Source: Persicitalea sp964500445
Lineage (GTDB): Bacteria; Bacteroidota; Bacteroidia; Cytophagales; Spirosomataceae
NCBI GenBank assembly: GCA_964500445.1
Contig: CAZCOG010000008.1
Coordinates: forward strand, 100,621 to 164,620
Length of the DNA stretch: 64,000 nucleotides
Reading direction: 5' to 3'
Part shown: in pieces, positions 43,712 to 53,174 of the stretch
How positions within the stretch are numbered: position 1 is the stretch's first letter
How the letters are laid out: every line of letters starts with the position of its first letter
Notes under the pieces: model-generated
What the model was told of the DNA's origin: nothing
Database searches by the model: none
Seen by the model: only the letters and a program-made list of their open reading frames with translations
Made by a program: the position numbers and the translations under genes

Positions 43712-46372
43712 ATGAAACAACTCCTTTTTTGGCGCACCTGGCCCATCGCAGAAGCCCGTACGGCTCGCTGGGCGCTGGGAATTCTGGCTCTGGCACTCCT
43801 CGCTTTTCTTGCCAATATCCCTGACCCTCTTGAAAACGCCGTGCATTGGGACGTACTGAGTGAGCTCTCCGAAATACCGACCGTCGTGGACATTTTGCCG
43901 CTCGATGGCTGGCAGTTCGGCGTCACTGTTCCTTCGTACCTGACTATGGAACAATTCGGGGCTGCACCGATGGAACTACCGATCTTTATGATTCGCTTCA
44001 TAGGAGTGCTGGCGCTCATCGGCTTGTGTATAGTTCTGGCTGCCGTCACTGTTCTGCCGCGTTTTTGGTACCTGGGCAGCATGGTACTTTTCATCCTTTT
44101 GCTGGCCGCCTGTCGGTTAGAAACGCTCGGGCTATTTGGGGAAGGTTCCCGGCTGTTTTTTATAGTAGTTGTTCTTTTGTACGGTGGGTTAAGCTACTAC
44201 CTTAACTCCTTTCGTCCCGACTGGAATATTCGTAGTCGGATTTTTACTTTCATTGGCCTGACAGTCGTGATGGCTTTGCTGGTGACTTTCGCTTCTCCCG
44301 TACCGGAGCCATTGCTGACATTTACGGTTTTCAGCTATCCGCTGTGGGTACTACTTGCAATCATTTTTATCCTGATGACTGCCACCGAAATACTGGCCGG
44401 GCTGGTGTGGCTGAGTACGAGCGGCCAAAAAGGAAAGCCTTCACTTACAAATTTTCTGGCCATCAGTAGTTTTTATATGCTGACGTTGCTTTTGCTTTTT
44501 TTGAAAAACACGCGGCGTATCGAGTGGAACAGCTTTATGTTGAGTCCGGTAGTACTGGTCCTGGCGGCGGGTTTGCTGGGAATTTGGGGTTTCCGCCGCC
44601 GCACCGAAGCCACCACAACCGACGTGCTGAACTACCGCGCCGTGGGCTTCTGGCTGTATGTGGGACTATTTATCGTCGCATTGGCCTTTGGTAGTTATGC
44701 CGCGGCTACCGCCAACGATCCAACACTGGAAGTGTTGGAAGATATGGTCGTGGAAGGGCAGCTGGCGATGAGCGCATTATTCTACTTTTATATTCTGGCC
44801 AACTTTCTGCCCCTTTTCAAGCAGGGACTGGCGGTCCATAAAGTTTTATACAAACCCCTGAAATTTGGCCTGCTCCAAACCCGGCTGCTCGGCTTTGCGG
44901 GTTTGGTTCTTCTGGTTTCTACCCAGGAAATGCTGCCGTTTTACCAAACCGTAGCGGGTTATTTCAATGGTCTGGGTGATCTCTATACCAAGACCAAGGA
45001 ATATACTCTGGCCGAGCAGTATTATAAGATGGCCCTGCAACAGGAATTCCAGAATCATAAATCCAACTACGGACTAGCGTCGCTGGCCCTGCGGCAGAAA
45101 GACATGACGGCGGCGGCTTACTATTTCAACCAGGCGACTCTGAAAAACCCGTCGCCACAGGCCTACGTCGGACTAGGTGGGGTACTTTCGCAGGAAAGTT
45201 TGTTTTTTGATGCCGTCACCAGTTATCAGGAAGGCATCCGAAAGTTTCCCGAAAGTAGTCAACTACTCAACAACCTCGGTCTTCTCTACGCTCGCACCAA
45301 CGTGGCCGACTCGGCCTACTACTATCTCGACCTCGCCCGGAACGCCGGCCGCAGCGACGACGTACCCGCTACAAACCTTCTGGCGCTCTACGCCAAAAGT
45401 ACCGACAACGAACTACTGGATTCGCTGGCTCGCACTGCGGGAGAACGTAAGTACTACCCCTGGCAGGCCAACTGGCTGGCTGTGCAAAATCTGCGGCAAA
45501 AGTTTGAGAAACAGAATTTTATTCAAAAAGCTATTCGCGAAGACTCGCTGCTCAATGTATCGGGCATGGCTTATCTGATCAATTATTCGCTCAATCAGGC
45601 GCGGCACGACAGTACGCCCGTGCGCCTGGCTTCCTTATTAGCGGTGAAGAACCCGTTTTTGGCGGACGATCTGCTGCTGCCTTCGCTCTATCCCGAGTTT
45701 TACAGCGGCAATCGGCGACGCGCTATCGAAGCTATGCAGGTTTTGGTAGAAAACGGCGGCGAAAAAGCCGAGACCTACCGTAAAGTTTTTGGACACTGGT
45801 TGTTGCAACTCGGACTGTACGAACAGGCGGCGGAGCAGTTCGGTATGGTGCAAAGTCCTGAAGGCTTGATTGGTCAAATTCTGGCCAATGCCTTTATGGG
45901 AAACGAAGCTATTGCGGGCGTATTGATCGAACGGTTGCCCGAGCAAGGCGCGGAAGCGGCCATGGCTCCGCTGCGTAAAACTTTGGCCAGCGGCTTCAAA
46001 CCTGGCGTTCTGGGAGATTCGCTGCTGCTAGTGGCGCAAAAAGTACCTTCTGCCGCCAATTACCAAAAAGCATTGCGGGCCAATCCGTTCAGTGGCCGCA
46101 TTGTGGCGGCCGCGGCCCGCTATTTCAGGCAGCAAAAGCAATCGGCGCGCGCCTATGAACTCGTAACGGAAGCCTTACAATTCAATCAATCTTCTTCTCA
46201 AATCTGGGAACAATACGCCCTGTTGAGCGTTGAACAGGGATTACTGGCGCAGTCGGAGGAAGGCGTAGAAAAGGTAGAGCAACTTGCCACCGATGCCGAC
46301 TATCAGGCGTTTCTGAATCGCTATCAACCCATGCGGGCACTCATCGAAAAACAACGCGCCGAATTTCGGTGA
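43712..46372 (+). CDS. multi-spanning membrane protein with C-terminal TPR array
   Basis: An 886-aa protein of unrecognised family. Residues 1-420 contain about ten to eleven hydrophobic helices (for example WALGILALALLAFLA, FIGVLALIGLCIVLAAV, LVVMALLVTF, GFWLYVGLFIVALAFG). Residues 430-880 are helical repeats of TPR character (YFNGLGDLYTKTKEYTLAEQYYKMAL, AYVGLGGVLSQESLFFDAVTSYQEG, ELVTEALQFNQSSSQIWEQYALLS). The array probably scaffolds other proteins on one side of the inner membrane. No enzymatic motif was found. The ATG at 43712 was preferred over a TTG three codons earlier. It is divergent from atpDC; the next gene is 90 bases downstream. Confidence 0.65.
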   Translation: MKQLLFWRTWPIAEARTARWALGILALALLAFLANIPDPLENAVHWDVLSELSEIPTVVDILPLDGWQFGVTVPSYLTMEQFGAAPMELPIFMIRFIGVLALIGLCIVLAAVTVLPRFWYLGSMVLFILLLAACRLETLGLFGEGSRLFFIVVVLLYGGLSYYLNSFRPDWNIRSRIFTFIGLTVVMALLVTFASPVPEPLLTFTVFSYPLWVLLAIIFILMTATEILAGLVWLSTSGQKGKPSLTNFLAISSFYMLTLLLLFLKNTRRIEWNSFMLSPVVLVLAAGLLGIWGFRRRTEATTTDVLNYRAVGFWLYVGLFIVALAFGSYAAATANDPTLEVLEDMVVEGQLAMSALFYFYILANFLPLFKQGLAVHKVLYKPLKFGLLQTRLLGFAGLVLLVSTQEMLPFYQTVAGYFNGLGDLYTKTKEYTLAEQYYKMALQQEFQNHKSNYGLASLALRQKDMTAAAYYFNQATLKNPSPQAYVGLGGVLSQESLFFDAVTSYQEGIRKFPESSQLLNNLGLLYARTNVADSAYYYLDLARNAGRSDDVPATNLLALYAKSTDNELLDSLARTAGERKYYPWQANWLAVQNLRQKFEKQNFIQKAIREDSLLNVSGMAYLINYSLNQARHDSTPVRLASLLAVKNPFLADDLLLPSLYPEFYSGNRRRAIEAMQVLVENGGEKAETYRKVFGHWLLQLGLYEQAAEQFGMVQSPEGLIGQILANAFMGNEAIAGVLIERLPEQGAEAAMAPLRKTLASGFKPGVLGDSLLLVAQKVPSAANYQKALRANPFSGRIVAAAARYFRQQKQSARAYELVTEALQFNQSSSQIWEQYALLSVEQGLLAQSEEGVEKVEQLATDADYQAFLNRYQPMRALIEKQRAEFR

Positions 46373-46462
46373 TCATGTATTTTTGAATTCAGGTGTTAGG
46401 CGTATGTTTCAGTCGCTGGGTAGTTCGGACAAATGAATCCCAAAATCTAATATCTAACAACC

Positions 46463-46966
46463 TTGAACATTAGCTGGAAAATGCTGGGCCTGGCGCGGGA
46501 ATTCCGCCTTTTCAATGGCAAGCAAATCATCGGAATCTTGAAAAACGATTTCTGGAACCGGAAAGCGTACGGCGAATTCAAGGGTTTCTTAGTACGGTTC
46601 GAGCATCAGGGTCTTGGGAAAAAGCAGGCCCGGATTCTGGATATTGAGGGGGAAAAAGTATTAGGTAGTATCGAGTTTAATTCATCGCCTCGCGCCGCTA
46701 CGATCTCGTACGATGGCGAGTACTTTAGTTGGAGTCCATTAAAAGGCAAGCCGCGCGGTAGTTGGCTGGTTGGCAATGAGGAAGAAGCGTCAAAGTACCT
46801 CGCCAAAGGCTCCATAGGCAGTCAGGGAGAAATCACCGATGCCTATCTTCCGCCGATTGTGTTGCTGGCGGGTTTGTATATTCGAGGTTATTTTTTAGTA
46901 AAATGGGTGTTGACTCTTATAGGATTGTTTCTGGCCGGGCTTGTTATGGGCTGTATAATCGGTTAA
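46463..46966 (+). CDS. hypothetical protein with C-terminal membrane helix
   Basis: A 167-aa protein not assigned to a family. The first 120 residues look like a beta-rich domain (LFNGKQIIGILKNDFW, ARILDIEGEKVLGSIEFN, ATISYDGEYFSWSPL), loosely similar to LURP-one/scramblase-type folds, which is only an impression. Residues about 130-165 hold one or two hydrophobic helices. The start is a TTG at 46463; an ATG at 46481 is the alternative. The leader ends CCAAAATCTAAT, as before the ABC gene at 7915. Confidence 0.55.
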   Translation: MNISWKMLGLAREFRLFNGKQIIGILKNDFWNRKAYGEFKGFLVRFEHQGLGKKQARILDIEGEKVLGSIEFNSSPRAATISYDGEYFSWSPLKGKPRGSWLVGNEEEASKYLAKGSIGSQGEITDAYLPPIVLLAGLYIRGYFLVKWVLTLIGLFLAGLVMGCIIG

Positions 46967-46988
46967 ATAATAAGTTGATCCGGTCTGA

Positions 46989-48095
46989 ATGGGCATGAAA
47001 GTATTCAAAATTATTGGTATAATCGTAGGTGTCGTTGTCCTGGCCTTTGCCGGATTGGCGGCTTACGCCTACTTTACCTACTTCAGTTTCGAAGGAGATT
47101 ATGTCGCTAATTTTATTGCCAATAATAAGAATAAAAGTGCTTTATACTGGGTACGGAACGATAGCCTGATGGCCGAGCAAAACCCTGACCGTAAGATGCC
47201 ACTGGCAAGTACCGTCAAAATTATTATTGCCATTGAGTTCGCCGAGCAGGTTTCTTCCGGCAAAATCAATCCGCAGGAGAAAGTACCACTAAGTGAGTTG
47301 TCGCGGTTTTATATCGCTGGTACCGACGGCGGGGCTCATCCGGCCTGGCTGAAACAGATGAAGGAGAAAAACCTGATCGCTGACGGTACGGCTTCGCTAC
47401 TGGAAATAGCCAAAGGCATGATCCGCCACAGCAGCAACGCCAACACTGAGTACCTGATGTGGCGGCTGGGGCTGGCGCCGATCAATGCTAATCTAGCTGA
47501 GCTTGGACTCATAAAGCACGATTCGTTGTATCCTTTCGTGTCGGCACTATATGTTTGTTCGGAGGAAAACTCGGCCAAAGGTCTAGAGCTGATGGGGATG
47601 GATTTATATAAAAAGAAAGCCATGCACTACTATGAGGTGCTGAAAATGGATACGACTATCAAGGAAAGGTTCAATTCTGCTCACGTCAGCATGCCCGTAC
47701 AACGGGTGTGGTCCGACCGCCTGCCCGGTAGTACGGTTCGGGAATATGATAGTATTCTGCAAAAGATTCAGAGTCGGACGTATTTCGATTCCACAACCCA
47801 AAAAACGTTGGAAGAGATTATGGAATGGCCGATGGAGGCTTTCGACAGTAACCGGGAAAAGTACCAGAGTCTGGGCGCGAAGGGAGGATCGACGGCTTTT
47901 GTGCTAACTTATGCGCTCTATGCCGCCGATAAAAAAGGGAACCGCACCCGCCTGACATTCTTTTTTGACGATCTTTCTACCGTAGAAAGTACCTTCCTGC
48001 AAGCCATGTTGAGCGATTTTCAGCAGAAAGTACTTTCAGACTATGAAAAAGATCGTCAGGAAATCTTGAAAACGCTAAGTACTTTGCCGGAATAG
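46989..48095 (+). CDS. serine hydrolase of the class A beta-lactamase/PBP fold
   Basis: A 368-aa protein with an N-terminal membrane anchor (IIGIIVGVVVLAFAGLAAYAY) and a periplasmic serine hydrolase domain. The three motifs of the beta-lactamase/transpeptidase superfamily can be seen: SxxK in LASTVKIIIA (about residue 74), SxN in HSSNANTEY (about 150) and KGG in GAKGGSTAF (about 298). The Glu166 region of true class A beta-lactamases is not evident, so hydrolysis of antibiotics is not claimed; D,D-peptidase or esterase activity is as likely. It stands 22 bases after the hypothetical gene and 28 bases before the DinB-like gene, so a small operon is possible. Confidence 0.8.
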   Translation: MGMKVFKIIGIIVGVVVLAFAGLAAYAYFTYFSFEGDYVANFIANNKNKSALYWVRNDSLMAEQNPDRKMPLASTVKIIIAIEFAEQVSSGKINPQEKVPLSELSRFYIAGTDGGAHPAWLKQMKEKNLIADGTASLLEIAKGMIRHSSNANTEYLMWRLGLAPINANLAELGLIKHDSLYPFVSALYVCSEENSAKGLELMGMDLYKKKAMHYYEVLKMDTTIKERFNSAHVSMPVQRVWSDRLPGSTVREYDSILQKIQSRTYFDSTTQKTLEEIMEWPMEAFDSNREKYQSLGAKGGSTAFVLTYALYAADKKGNRTRLTFFFDDLSTVESTFLQAMLSDFQQKVLSDYEKDRQEILKTLSTLPE

Positions 48096-48123
48096 CGACC
48101 GACCTGATTTCAACTGGAACCTT

Positions 48124-48651
48124 ATGAAACACCTTTTGCTCTTGTTGCTTATCAGCTTGTCAATGAATACTTTCGCGCAGTCCGAGGCCACCCACCTGAA
48201 AGAATTGCAACAGAAATGGACCAACGCCAAAGCCTACACGCTGGCTCTGGCCGAATCCATGCCCGCCGAGAAATACAGTTTTCGGCCAGTAGAAGGAGAG
48301 ATGACTTTTGGTAATCAGATGGCTCATTTGTCTTCGAATATGGTGTGGCTGTGCTCTGAATACCTTACCGAAAAGAAGCCGCCCCGCCTTCCTAAGGAAG
48401 TGGATGGTTTTGCCAATAAATCCAAGGATGAGGTGCTGGAAGTAATGGAGGAATCGCTGGATTATGCCTCCGCTACCTTGAAAGACTTTGCCCCCGAAAA
48501 GCTTAATGAAACCGTTAAGTTTTTCAGCGGACCGATGACAAAGCGACAGATTATCAATTTAATGAATGACCACTTGACCCATCACCGTGCTCAGGCGATT
48601 GTGTATCTACGTCTGAATGGTGTGCAACCACCAAAGTATGTAGGATGGTGA
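48124..48651 (+). CDS. exported DinB-superfamily protein
   Basis: A 175-aa protein with a signal peptide (HLLLLLLISLSMNTFAQ) and a four-helix DinB/YfiT-like domain: YTLALAESMPAEKYSFRP, TFGNQMAHLSSNMVW and the metal-site end NDHLTHHRAQAIVYLRLNG. The family His ligands (His in MAHL, and His in DHLTHHRAQ) are present. DinB relatives include metal-dependent thiol transferases. Export to the periplasm is less usual than the cytoplasmic form. Function unknown. Confidence 0.82.
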   Translation: MKHLLLLLLISLSMNTFAQSEATHLKELQQKWTNAKAYTLALAESMPAEKYSFRPVEGEMTFGNQMAHLSSNMVWLCSEYLTEKKPPRLPKEVDGFANKSKDEVLEVMEESLDYASATLKDFAPEKLNETVKFFSGPMTKRQIINLMNDHLTHHRAQAIVYLRLNGVQPPKYVGW

Positions 48652-48696
48652 AAAATCAGGTTCACTATTAACCCTTACCCCTTAACCAAAAAAGCA

Positions 48697-49422
48697 TTGA
48701 AGAAGATAATAGAAACCTCCGAAATATCGCGCCGCTACGTGATGGGAAGTCAGGTAGTGAACGCCTTGAAATCAGTTACTATCTCGGTCAATAAGGGCGA
48801 GTATGTCGCTTTTATGGGCCCATCCGGTTCGGGCAAGTCCACGCTGATGAATATCATCGGCTGTCTGGACACTCCCACATCAGGTACTTATGTCCTGAAT
48901 GGTAAAGACGTCAGCGACATGACTGAGAGCGAACTGGCCGAAATCCGCAACAAGGAAATCGGCTTTGTGTTCCAGACTTTCAATCTGTTGCCGCGTATTT
49001 CGTCGCTGGATAATGTGGCGCTGCCACTTATTTATTCGGGCCTTAATAAGGTTGACCGTACCGAAAAAGCCCATTTGGCCCTGTCTAATGTTGGCCTGGG
49101 CGACCGGGGCCATCACCGTCCCAACGAACTTTCGGGCGGACAGCGGCAGCGCGTGGCTGTGGCTCGTGCCCTGGTGAATGATCCCAGCATTCTGCTGGCC
49201 GACGAACCAACGGGTAACCTCGATACCAAGACTTCCTACGAAATCATGGATCTCTTTGACCAACTGCATAGTAAGGGGAATACCATTGTGATGGTGACGC
49301 ACGAGGAGGACATCGCCATGTACGCCCACCGCGTTATCCGCCTGCGGGACGGGCTGGTGGAGTCGGATACGGTGAATCCGAATCCGACGAAGGTGAAGCA
49401 CATCCTGGCGCAGGAGGAATAA
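48697..49422 (+). CDS. ABC transporter ATP-binding protein (MacB/LolD type), no adjacent permease
   Basis: A 241-aa ABC ATPase with Walker A GPSGSGKSTL, Q-loop FQTFNLLPRI, signature LSGGQRQR, Walker B ILLADEP and switch His VTHEED. It belongs to the MacB/LolD class that pairs with FtsX-like permeases, but none lies next to it. The permease at 8582 belongs to another ATPase. The start is TTG at 48697 (MKKIIETSEISRRYVMG), which fits the family N-terminus. Its stop directly abuts the stop of the convergent bestrophin gene. Confidence 0.87.
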   Translation: MKKIIETSEISRRYVMGSQVVNALKSVTISVNKGEYVAFMGPSGSGKSTLMNIIGCLDTPTSGTYVLNGKDVSDMTESELAEIRNKEIGFVFQTFNLLPRISSLDNVALPLIYSGLNKVDRTEKAHLALSNVGLGDRGHHRPNELSGGQRQRVAVARALVNDPSILLADEPTGNLDTKTSYEIMDLFDQLHSKGNTIVMVTHEEDIAMYAHRVIRLRDGLVESDTVNPNPTKVKHILAQEE

Positions 49423-50346
49423 TCAAAAGACTTTCTCGTAAAGCTCCCGTTGCTCCGTGGGCTGCTTTTCCAGATCCACTTCCAGAATCTCGAAGACATT
49501 CTTCGTGATCGTGTGGGCGATATCGCCCGTGGGCAGGTCGTTGCAGTCCAGGCCGAAGGGATCTTCGATTTCGCTGGCCATCATTTCTATGCCGATGAAA
49601 GTAAAGAAAATGAAGGTTACCAGCGGAATAGTGAAGTACCCGAAATCCCGCACCAAACCAAAGGGCAGCATCGAGGAATAGCCCAAAATCAATAACTTGA
49701 TGTAAACGCTATACGAAAACGGAATCGGCGTTTTCTTAATCCGTTCGCAGGCCCCGGCGATGTCGAGCAGCGCCTGCGTGTGTGGCTTCATGTTGCGGGT
49801 ATCGTCACCTGTGATCGCGCCGCTGCGGTAAAGCTTTTGTACTTTCTGAAAAATCAGGGAAGAGATGTGGCTGGGAATATGCTTATATTGGCTGTATTCC
49901 TCTTTCTCGCGGGCACTAAGGTGAATCAGTTCCTCGATGCGCGTTCCCTGGCGCAAGTGTTCTTTGAGCGATAGACAGAAATTAGAGATCAACGTCGCCA
50001 TTTCGGCTCGGCTGCGTACATCGCCTTCGGGAAAAATGGCGTGCGCTGTCACGGCCAGGTTGCGGCAGTGGTTTACCAGCGCCCCCCACTGCTTGCGACC
50101 CTCCCACCAACGGTCGTAAGCGGTGTTGGTACGGAACACCAGCAGTACGCTCAGCACGATACCAAGCAGGGAAAAAATGGTAGAAGGCGCGTGAATTCCA
50201 AGTTCACCTTCCATCACCAGAACGCAAAAAATAGTGGTAAAAATGGTTACGCCTGCCGTGCTGCGCATCATTTTGCGCATTGTCCAGCTACGGGTAAGGT
50301 GGGCGATGTCGCCAAGAAAATGCTTGTTGGTTTCGTAAACGATCAT
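49423..50346 (-). CDS. bestrophin-family anion channel
   Basis: A 307-aa membrane protein of the bestrophin/UPF0187 family, pentameric chloride-type channels of the inner membrane. The family hallmark FRTNTAYDRWWEGRKQWGALVN is present near residue 70, with hydrophobic segments before it, and the C-terminal core IPLVTFIFFTFIGIEMMASEIEDPFG carries the calcium-clasp-like acidic stretch. Length is typical of prokaryotic members. It is convergent with the ABC gene with no intervening base, and downstream of the lpdA terminator. Confidence 0.9.
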   Translation of the reverse strand: MIVYETNKHFLGDIAHLTRSWTMRKMMRSTAGVTIFTTIFCVLVMEGELGIHAPSTIFSLLGIVLSVLLVFRTNTAYDRWWEGRKQWGALVNHCRNLAVTAHAIFPEGDVRSRAEMATLISNFCLSLKEHLRQGTRIEELIHLSAREKEEYSQYKHIPSHISSLIFQKVQKLYRSGAITGDDTRNMKPHTQALLDIAGACERIKKTPIPFSYSVYIKLLILGYSSMLPFGLVRDFGYFTIPLVTFIFFTFIGIEMMASEIEDPFGLDCNDLPTGDIAHTITKNVFEILEVDLEKQPTEQRELYEKVF

Positions 50347-50422
50347 GGTTGAGTTGAGTTTTAGAAGTTTTTCATATTCTGGAATAGAGATTTCTGACTT
50401 TACTAGTCAAGTTTTGTCAGAA

Positions 50423-50458
50423 AAAATCCCTCCCCGAAATTTTCCGGGAGGGGATTTT
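50423..50458 (-). terminator. terminator of lpdA
   Basis: AAAATCCCTCCCCGAAA (from 50423) pairs with TTTCCGGGAGGGGATTTT (to 50458) with a small bulge, 26 bases beyond the lpdA stop. Confidence 0.8.
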
Positions 50459-50483
50459 CAATAAAAAAGAGAAAAGAGCTCAA

Positions 50484-51881
50484 TCAAAGGTCGATCGCCT
50501 CACCATAAGCTGCTTCTGTTGCGCCTTTTACGGCTTCCGACATTGTGGGGTGGGGGTGTATCGAGCGCAGGATTTCGTGGGAGGTAGTTTCGAGCTTACG
50601 GGCTACAACTACCTCGGCGATCATCTCCGTAACGTTCGCGCCGATCATGTGGGCACCCAGCCATTCGCCGTACTTGGCGTCGAAAATCACTTTCACAAAA
50701 CCTTCCTTCACGCCCGCCGCCGATGCTTTGCCGGAGGCCATGAACGGAAACTTCCCGACTTTGATGTCGTAGCCTTCCTCACGGGCCCGCTTTTCGGTCA
50801 AGCCGACAGACGCGATTTCGGGCTGGCAGTAGGTACAGCCGGGAATGTTGTTGTAATCCAGAGCCTCGGTCTTGTGGCCGGCGATTTTCTCGGCGCAGAT
50901 GATTCCTTCCGCCGTCGCCACGTGCGCTAGGGCTGGGCCAGGGGTGCAGTCGCCGATGGCGTAGTAGCCCGGCACGTTGGTTTCGTACCATTCGTTGACG
51001 GTGATTTTGCCACGCTCGGTTGCAATCTTCAGCTCTTCCAGACCGATGTTTTCAAGATTGGCCACAACGCCTGCGGCGGACAAAACTACCTCTGCTTCGA
51101 AAGTTTTGGGACCGTCGGGAGTTTTGACGGAAACCTTGCACAGTTTGCCGCTGGTATCGACTTTCTCTACCGAAGAGTTGGTGTAGATATCGACACCCAT
51201 TTTTTTGTATTGCTTCGTCAGTTCCTTCGACACGTCCTCATCTTCCACAGGAACCATTGTCGGCAGAAACTCCACGATCGTTACTTTGGTGCCCATGCTG
51301 GCGTATACAAAGGCAAACTCGACACCGATAGCGCCGGAGCCGATCACGAGCATACTTTCGGGCTGCTTTTCAAGGCTCATGGCCTTGCGGTATTCAATGA
51401 TTTTCTTGCCATCGATTTTGATATTGGGCAGCTCACGCGCCCGGCCACCCGTAGCAATGATCACGCCCTTGCTTGCGGCGTATTCGGTTTTCTTACCTTC
51501 GGCGTCGGTCACCTCGACTTTCTTGCCGGGAATTACTTTCCCGTAACCCATGATGACATCGATTTTGTTTTTCTTCATCAAAAAGGCCACGCCCTTGCTC
51601 ATGCCGTTGGCTACGCCCCGGCTTCGCTGAATCACCGCCCCGAAGTCAGCGGAATTTTCGCCGACATTGATGCCGTAATCCTTAGCGTGCTTGATGTATT
51701 CAAAGACCTGCGCACTTTTCAACAAAGCTTTTGTGGGAATGCAGCCCCAGTTGAGGCAGATGCCGCCCAGGCTTTCTTTTTCTACGATTGCCACTTTCAA
51801 TCCTAATTGCGAGGCACGAATCGCCGCCGGATAACCACCGGGACCACTACCTACCACAATAACGTCATATGTTTGAGCCAT
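50484..51881 (-). CDS. lpdA: dihydrolipoyl dehydrogenase
   Basis: A 465-aa FAD-dependent pyridine-nucleotide disulfide oxidoreductase, the E3 subunit of pyruvate and 2-oxoglutarate dehydrogenase complexes. The FAD motif VVGSGPGGYPAAIRASQLG starts at about residue 10. The redox disulfide is GGICLNWGCIPTKALL (about 40-55), the NAD motif VIGSGAIGVEFA is near 180, and the C-terminal active-site His-Glu pair is IHPHPTMSEAV. It is monocistronic, with its own terminator and a TATATTTG box (51926-51933, minus strand) as a likely -7 element. A second E3 copy elsewhere cannot be excluded. Confidence 0.95.
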   Translation of the reverse strand: MAQTYDVIVVGSGPGGYPAAIRASQLGLKVAIVEKESLGGICLNWGCIPTKALLKSAQVFEYIKHAKDYGINVGENSADFGAVIQRSRGVANGMSKGVAFLMKKNKIDVIMGYGKVIPGKKVEVTDAEGKKTEYAASKGVIIATGGRARELPNIKIDGKKIIEYRKAMSLEKQPESMLVIGSGAIGVEFAFVYASMGTKVTIVEFLPTMVPVEDEDVSKELTKQYKKMGVDIYTNSSVEKVDTSGKLCKVSVKTPDGPKTFEAEVVLSAAGVVANLENIGLEELKIATERGKITVNEWYETNVPGYYAIGDCTPGPALAHVATAEGIICAEKIAGHKTEALDYNNIPGCTYCQPEIASVGLTEKRAREEGYDIKVGKFPFMASGKASAAGVKEGFVKVIFDAKYGEWLGAHMIGANVTEMIAEVVVARKLETTSHEILRSIHPHPTMSEAVKGATEAAYGEAIDL

Positions 51882-51990
51882 TTCTGAGTTAGTTTGGAAT
51901 ATGAGGTTTTGCTAAAAAAACGTCGCAAATATAAGCCTTTTTGCCGCAAAGCCGAAGGGGCTTGCTCCCTAATGCCAACGCAGAAATTAC

Positions 51991-51998
51991 TATCTTTG
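51991..51998 (+). promoter_or_regulatory. -7 element upstream of prfB
   Basis: TATCTTTG matches TAnnTTTG exactly, 77 bases before the prfB start. The nearest TTG upstream is spaced 26 bases, too far, so only the -7 box is supported. Confidence 0.35.
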
Positions 51999-52074
51999 CC
52001 CTTTTATAAGCAATTGACTCAGGAGCACACCATCCTGGTATTGATTGTTCACCGTTTATTATTCATTTAAGAAA

Positions 52075-53149
52075 ATGACTCAGGATCAGTTGAAAGAGCT
52101 GAAGGGCCGCGTTGAGGCCTTGGGGAGGTATCTTTGACTACGGTCATCGTAAAAACCAACTCGAACAATTAGAATTACAAACTGCCCAGCCCGAATTCTG
52201 GTCCGACTCGGCCCGGGCCGAGAAAGTCATGAAGGAAATTCGGGGACTTAAATTCTGGACCAACGGCTACGAAGAGCTCGCCCGACGGCGCGACGACCTG
52301 GACGTGATCTGGGAATTCTATGACGCCGACGAAGCCACCGAAGAGGAGGTAGATGCCGAAGCCGCCAAGCTAATCGAAAAACTGGAAGAGATCGAATTCC
52401 GCAAGATGCTTGGCGAGGAAGGCGACGACCTGCCCGCCGTGATCGAGATCAACGCCGGAGCGGGCGGTACCGAGTCTCAGGATTGGGCGTCGATGTTGAT
52501 GCGCATGTACATTATGTGGGCCGAAAAGAACGGCTATAAGGTACGTGAGGTCGATTTGCAGGATGGCGAAGTAGCGGGTGTGAAGTCCGTAACGCTCGAA
52601 ATAGAAGGTGAATACGCCTACGGAAATCTTAAATCCGAGAATGGCGTGCATCGCCTGGTGCGTATTTCACCCTTTGACTCTAATGCCCGGCGGCATACCT
52701 CGTTTACCTCGGTGTATGTCTACCCACTGGCCGACGATGACATCGAGATCGACGTCAACCCGGCGGATATCACCTGGGATACTTATCGCTCCGGCGGCGC
52801 GGGCGGGCAGAACGTCAACAAAGTCGAGACCGCTGTCCGGCTGCATCACAAGCCTTCGGGTATTATCATTGCCTGCCAGCAGGAACGCTCGCAATTGATG
52901 AACAAGGAAGTGGCGATGCGGCTTCTGAAGTCGCGGCTGTATCAGATCGAACTGGAAAAACGTAACGAAGCCCGTGCGGAAGTGGAGGCGTCGAAGCGTA
53001 AGATCGAGTGGGGGTCTCAGATTCGCAGTTACGTCCTCGACGATCGCCGCGTGAAGGACCACCGCACCGATTACCAGACCTCGAACACCGACGCTGTATT
53101 GAACGGCGATATAAACGATTTCATCAAGGCTTATCTGATGGAAAATTAG
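52075..53149 (+). CDS. prfB: peptide chain release factor 2 with programmed +1 frameshift
   Basis: Release factor 2 (about 357 aa) recognises UGA and UAA stop codons. Translation starts at ATG 52075 (MTQDQLKELKGRVEALG...). After 20 codons it reaches an in-frame TGA at 52135-52137; the rest of the protein is in the +1 frame from GAC 52136. The slip sequence is CTT TGA C, as in E. coli. Downstream are the anticodon-like tripeptide SPF in VRISPFDSNARR and the catalytic GGQ in SGGAGGQNVNK, so the product is complete. The known autoregulation is that low RF2 favours slippage past UGA, hence more RF2. Calling only the downstream frame (from 52112) would lose the true N-terminus. Confidence 0.96.
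52123..52138 (+). other. RF2 +1 ribosomal frameshift site
   Basis: GGGAGG TAT CTT TGA C: an internal Shine-Dalgarno-like GGGGAGG (52122-52128) lies three bases before the CTT slip codon and the TGA (52135-52137). This is the E. coli arrangement. Confidence 0.95.
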
Positions 53150-53174
53150 GTAAACCGCGAAGTAGTAGGCCGGA

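Noticed and set aside
46989..48095. An antibiotic-resistance beta-lactamase
   Set aside because: The three fold motifs are present, but the deacylating Glu region of class A enzymes is not evident; called a general serine hydrolase.
48697..49422. A complete second ABC exporter
   Set aside because: Only the ATPase is present; neighbours are a DinB-like protein and a bestrophin, with no permease.
52112..52135. Treating prfB as starting at 52112 or later, without an N-terminus
   Set aside because: The CTT TGA C frameshift site with its ATG at 52075 gives the complete RF2 N-terminus.
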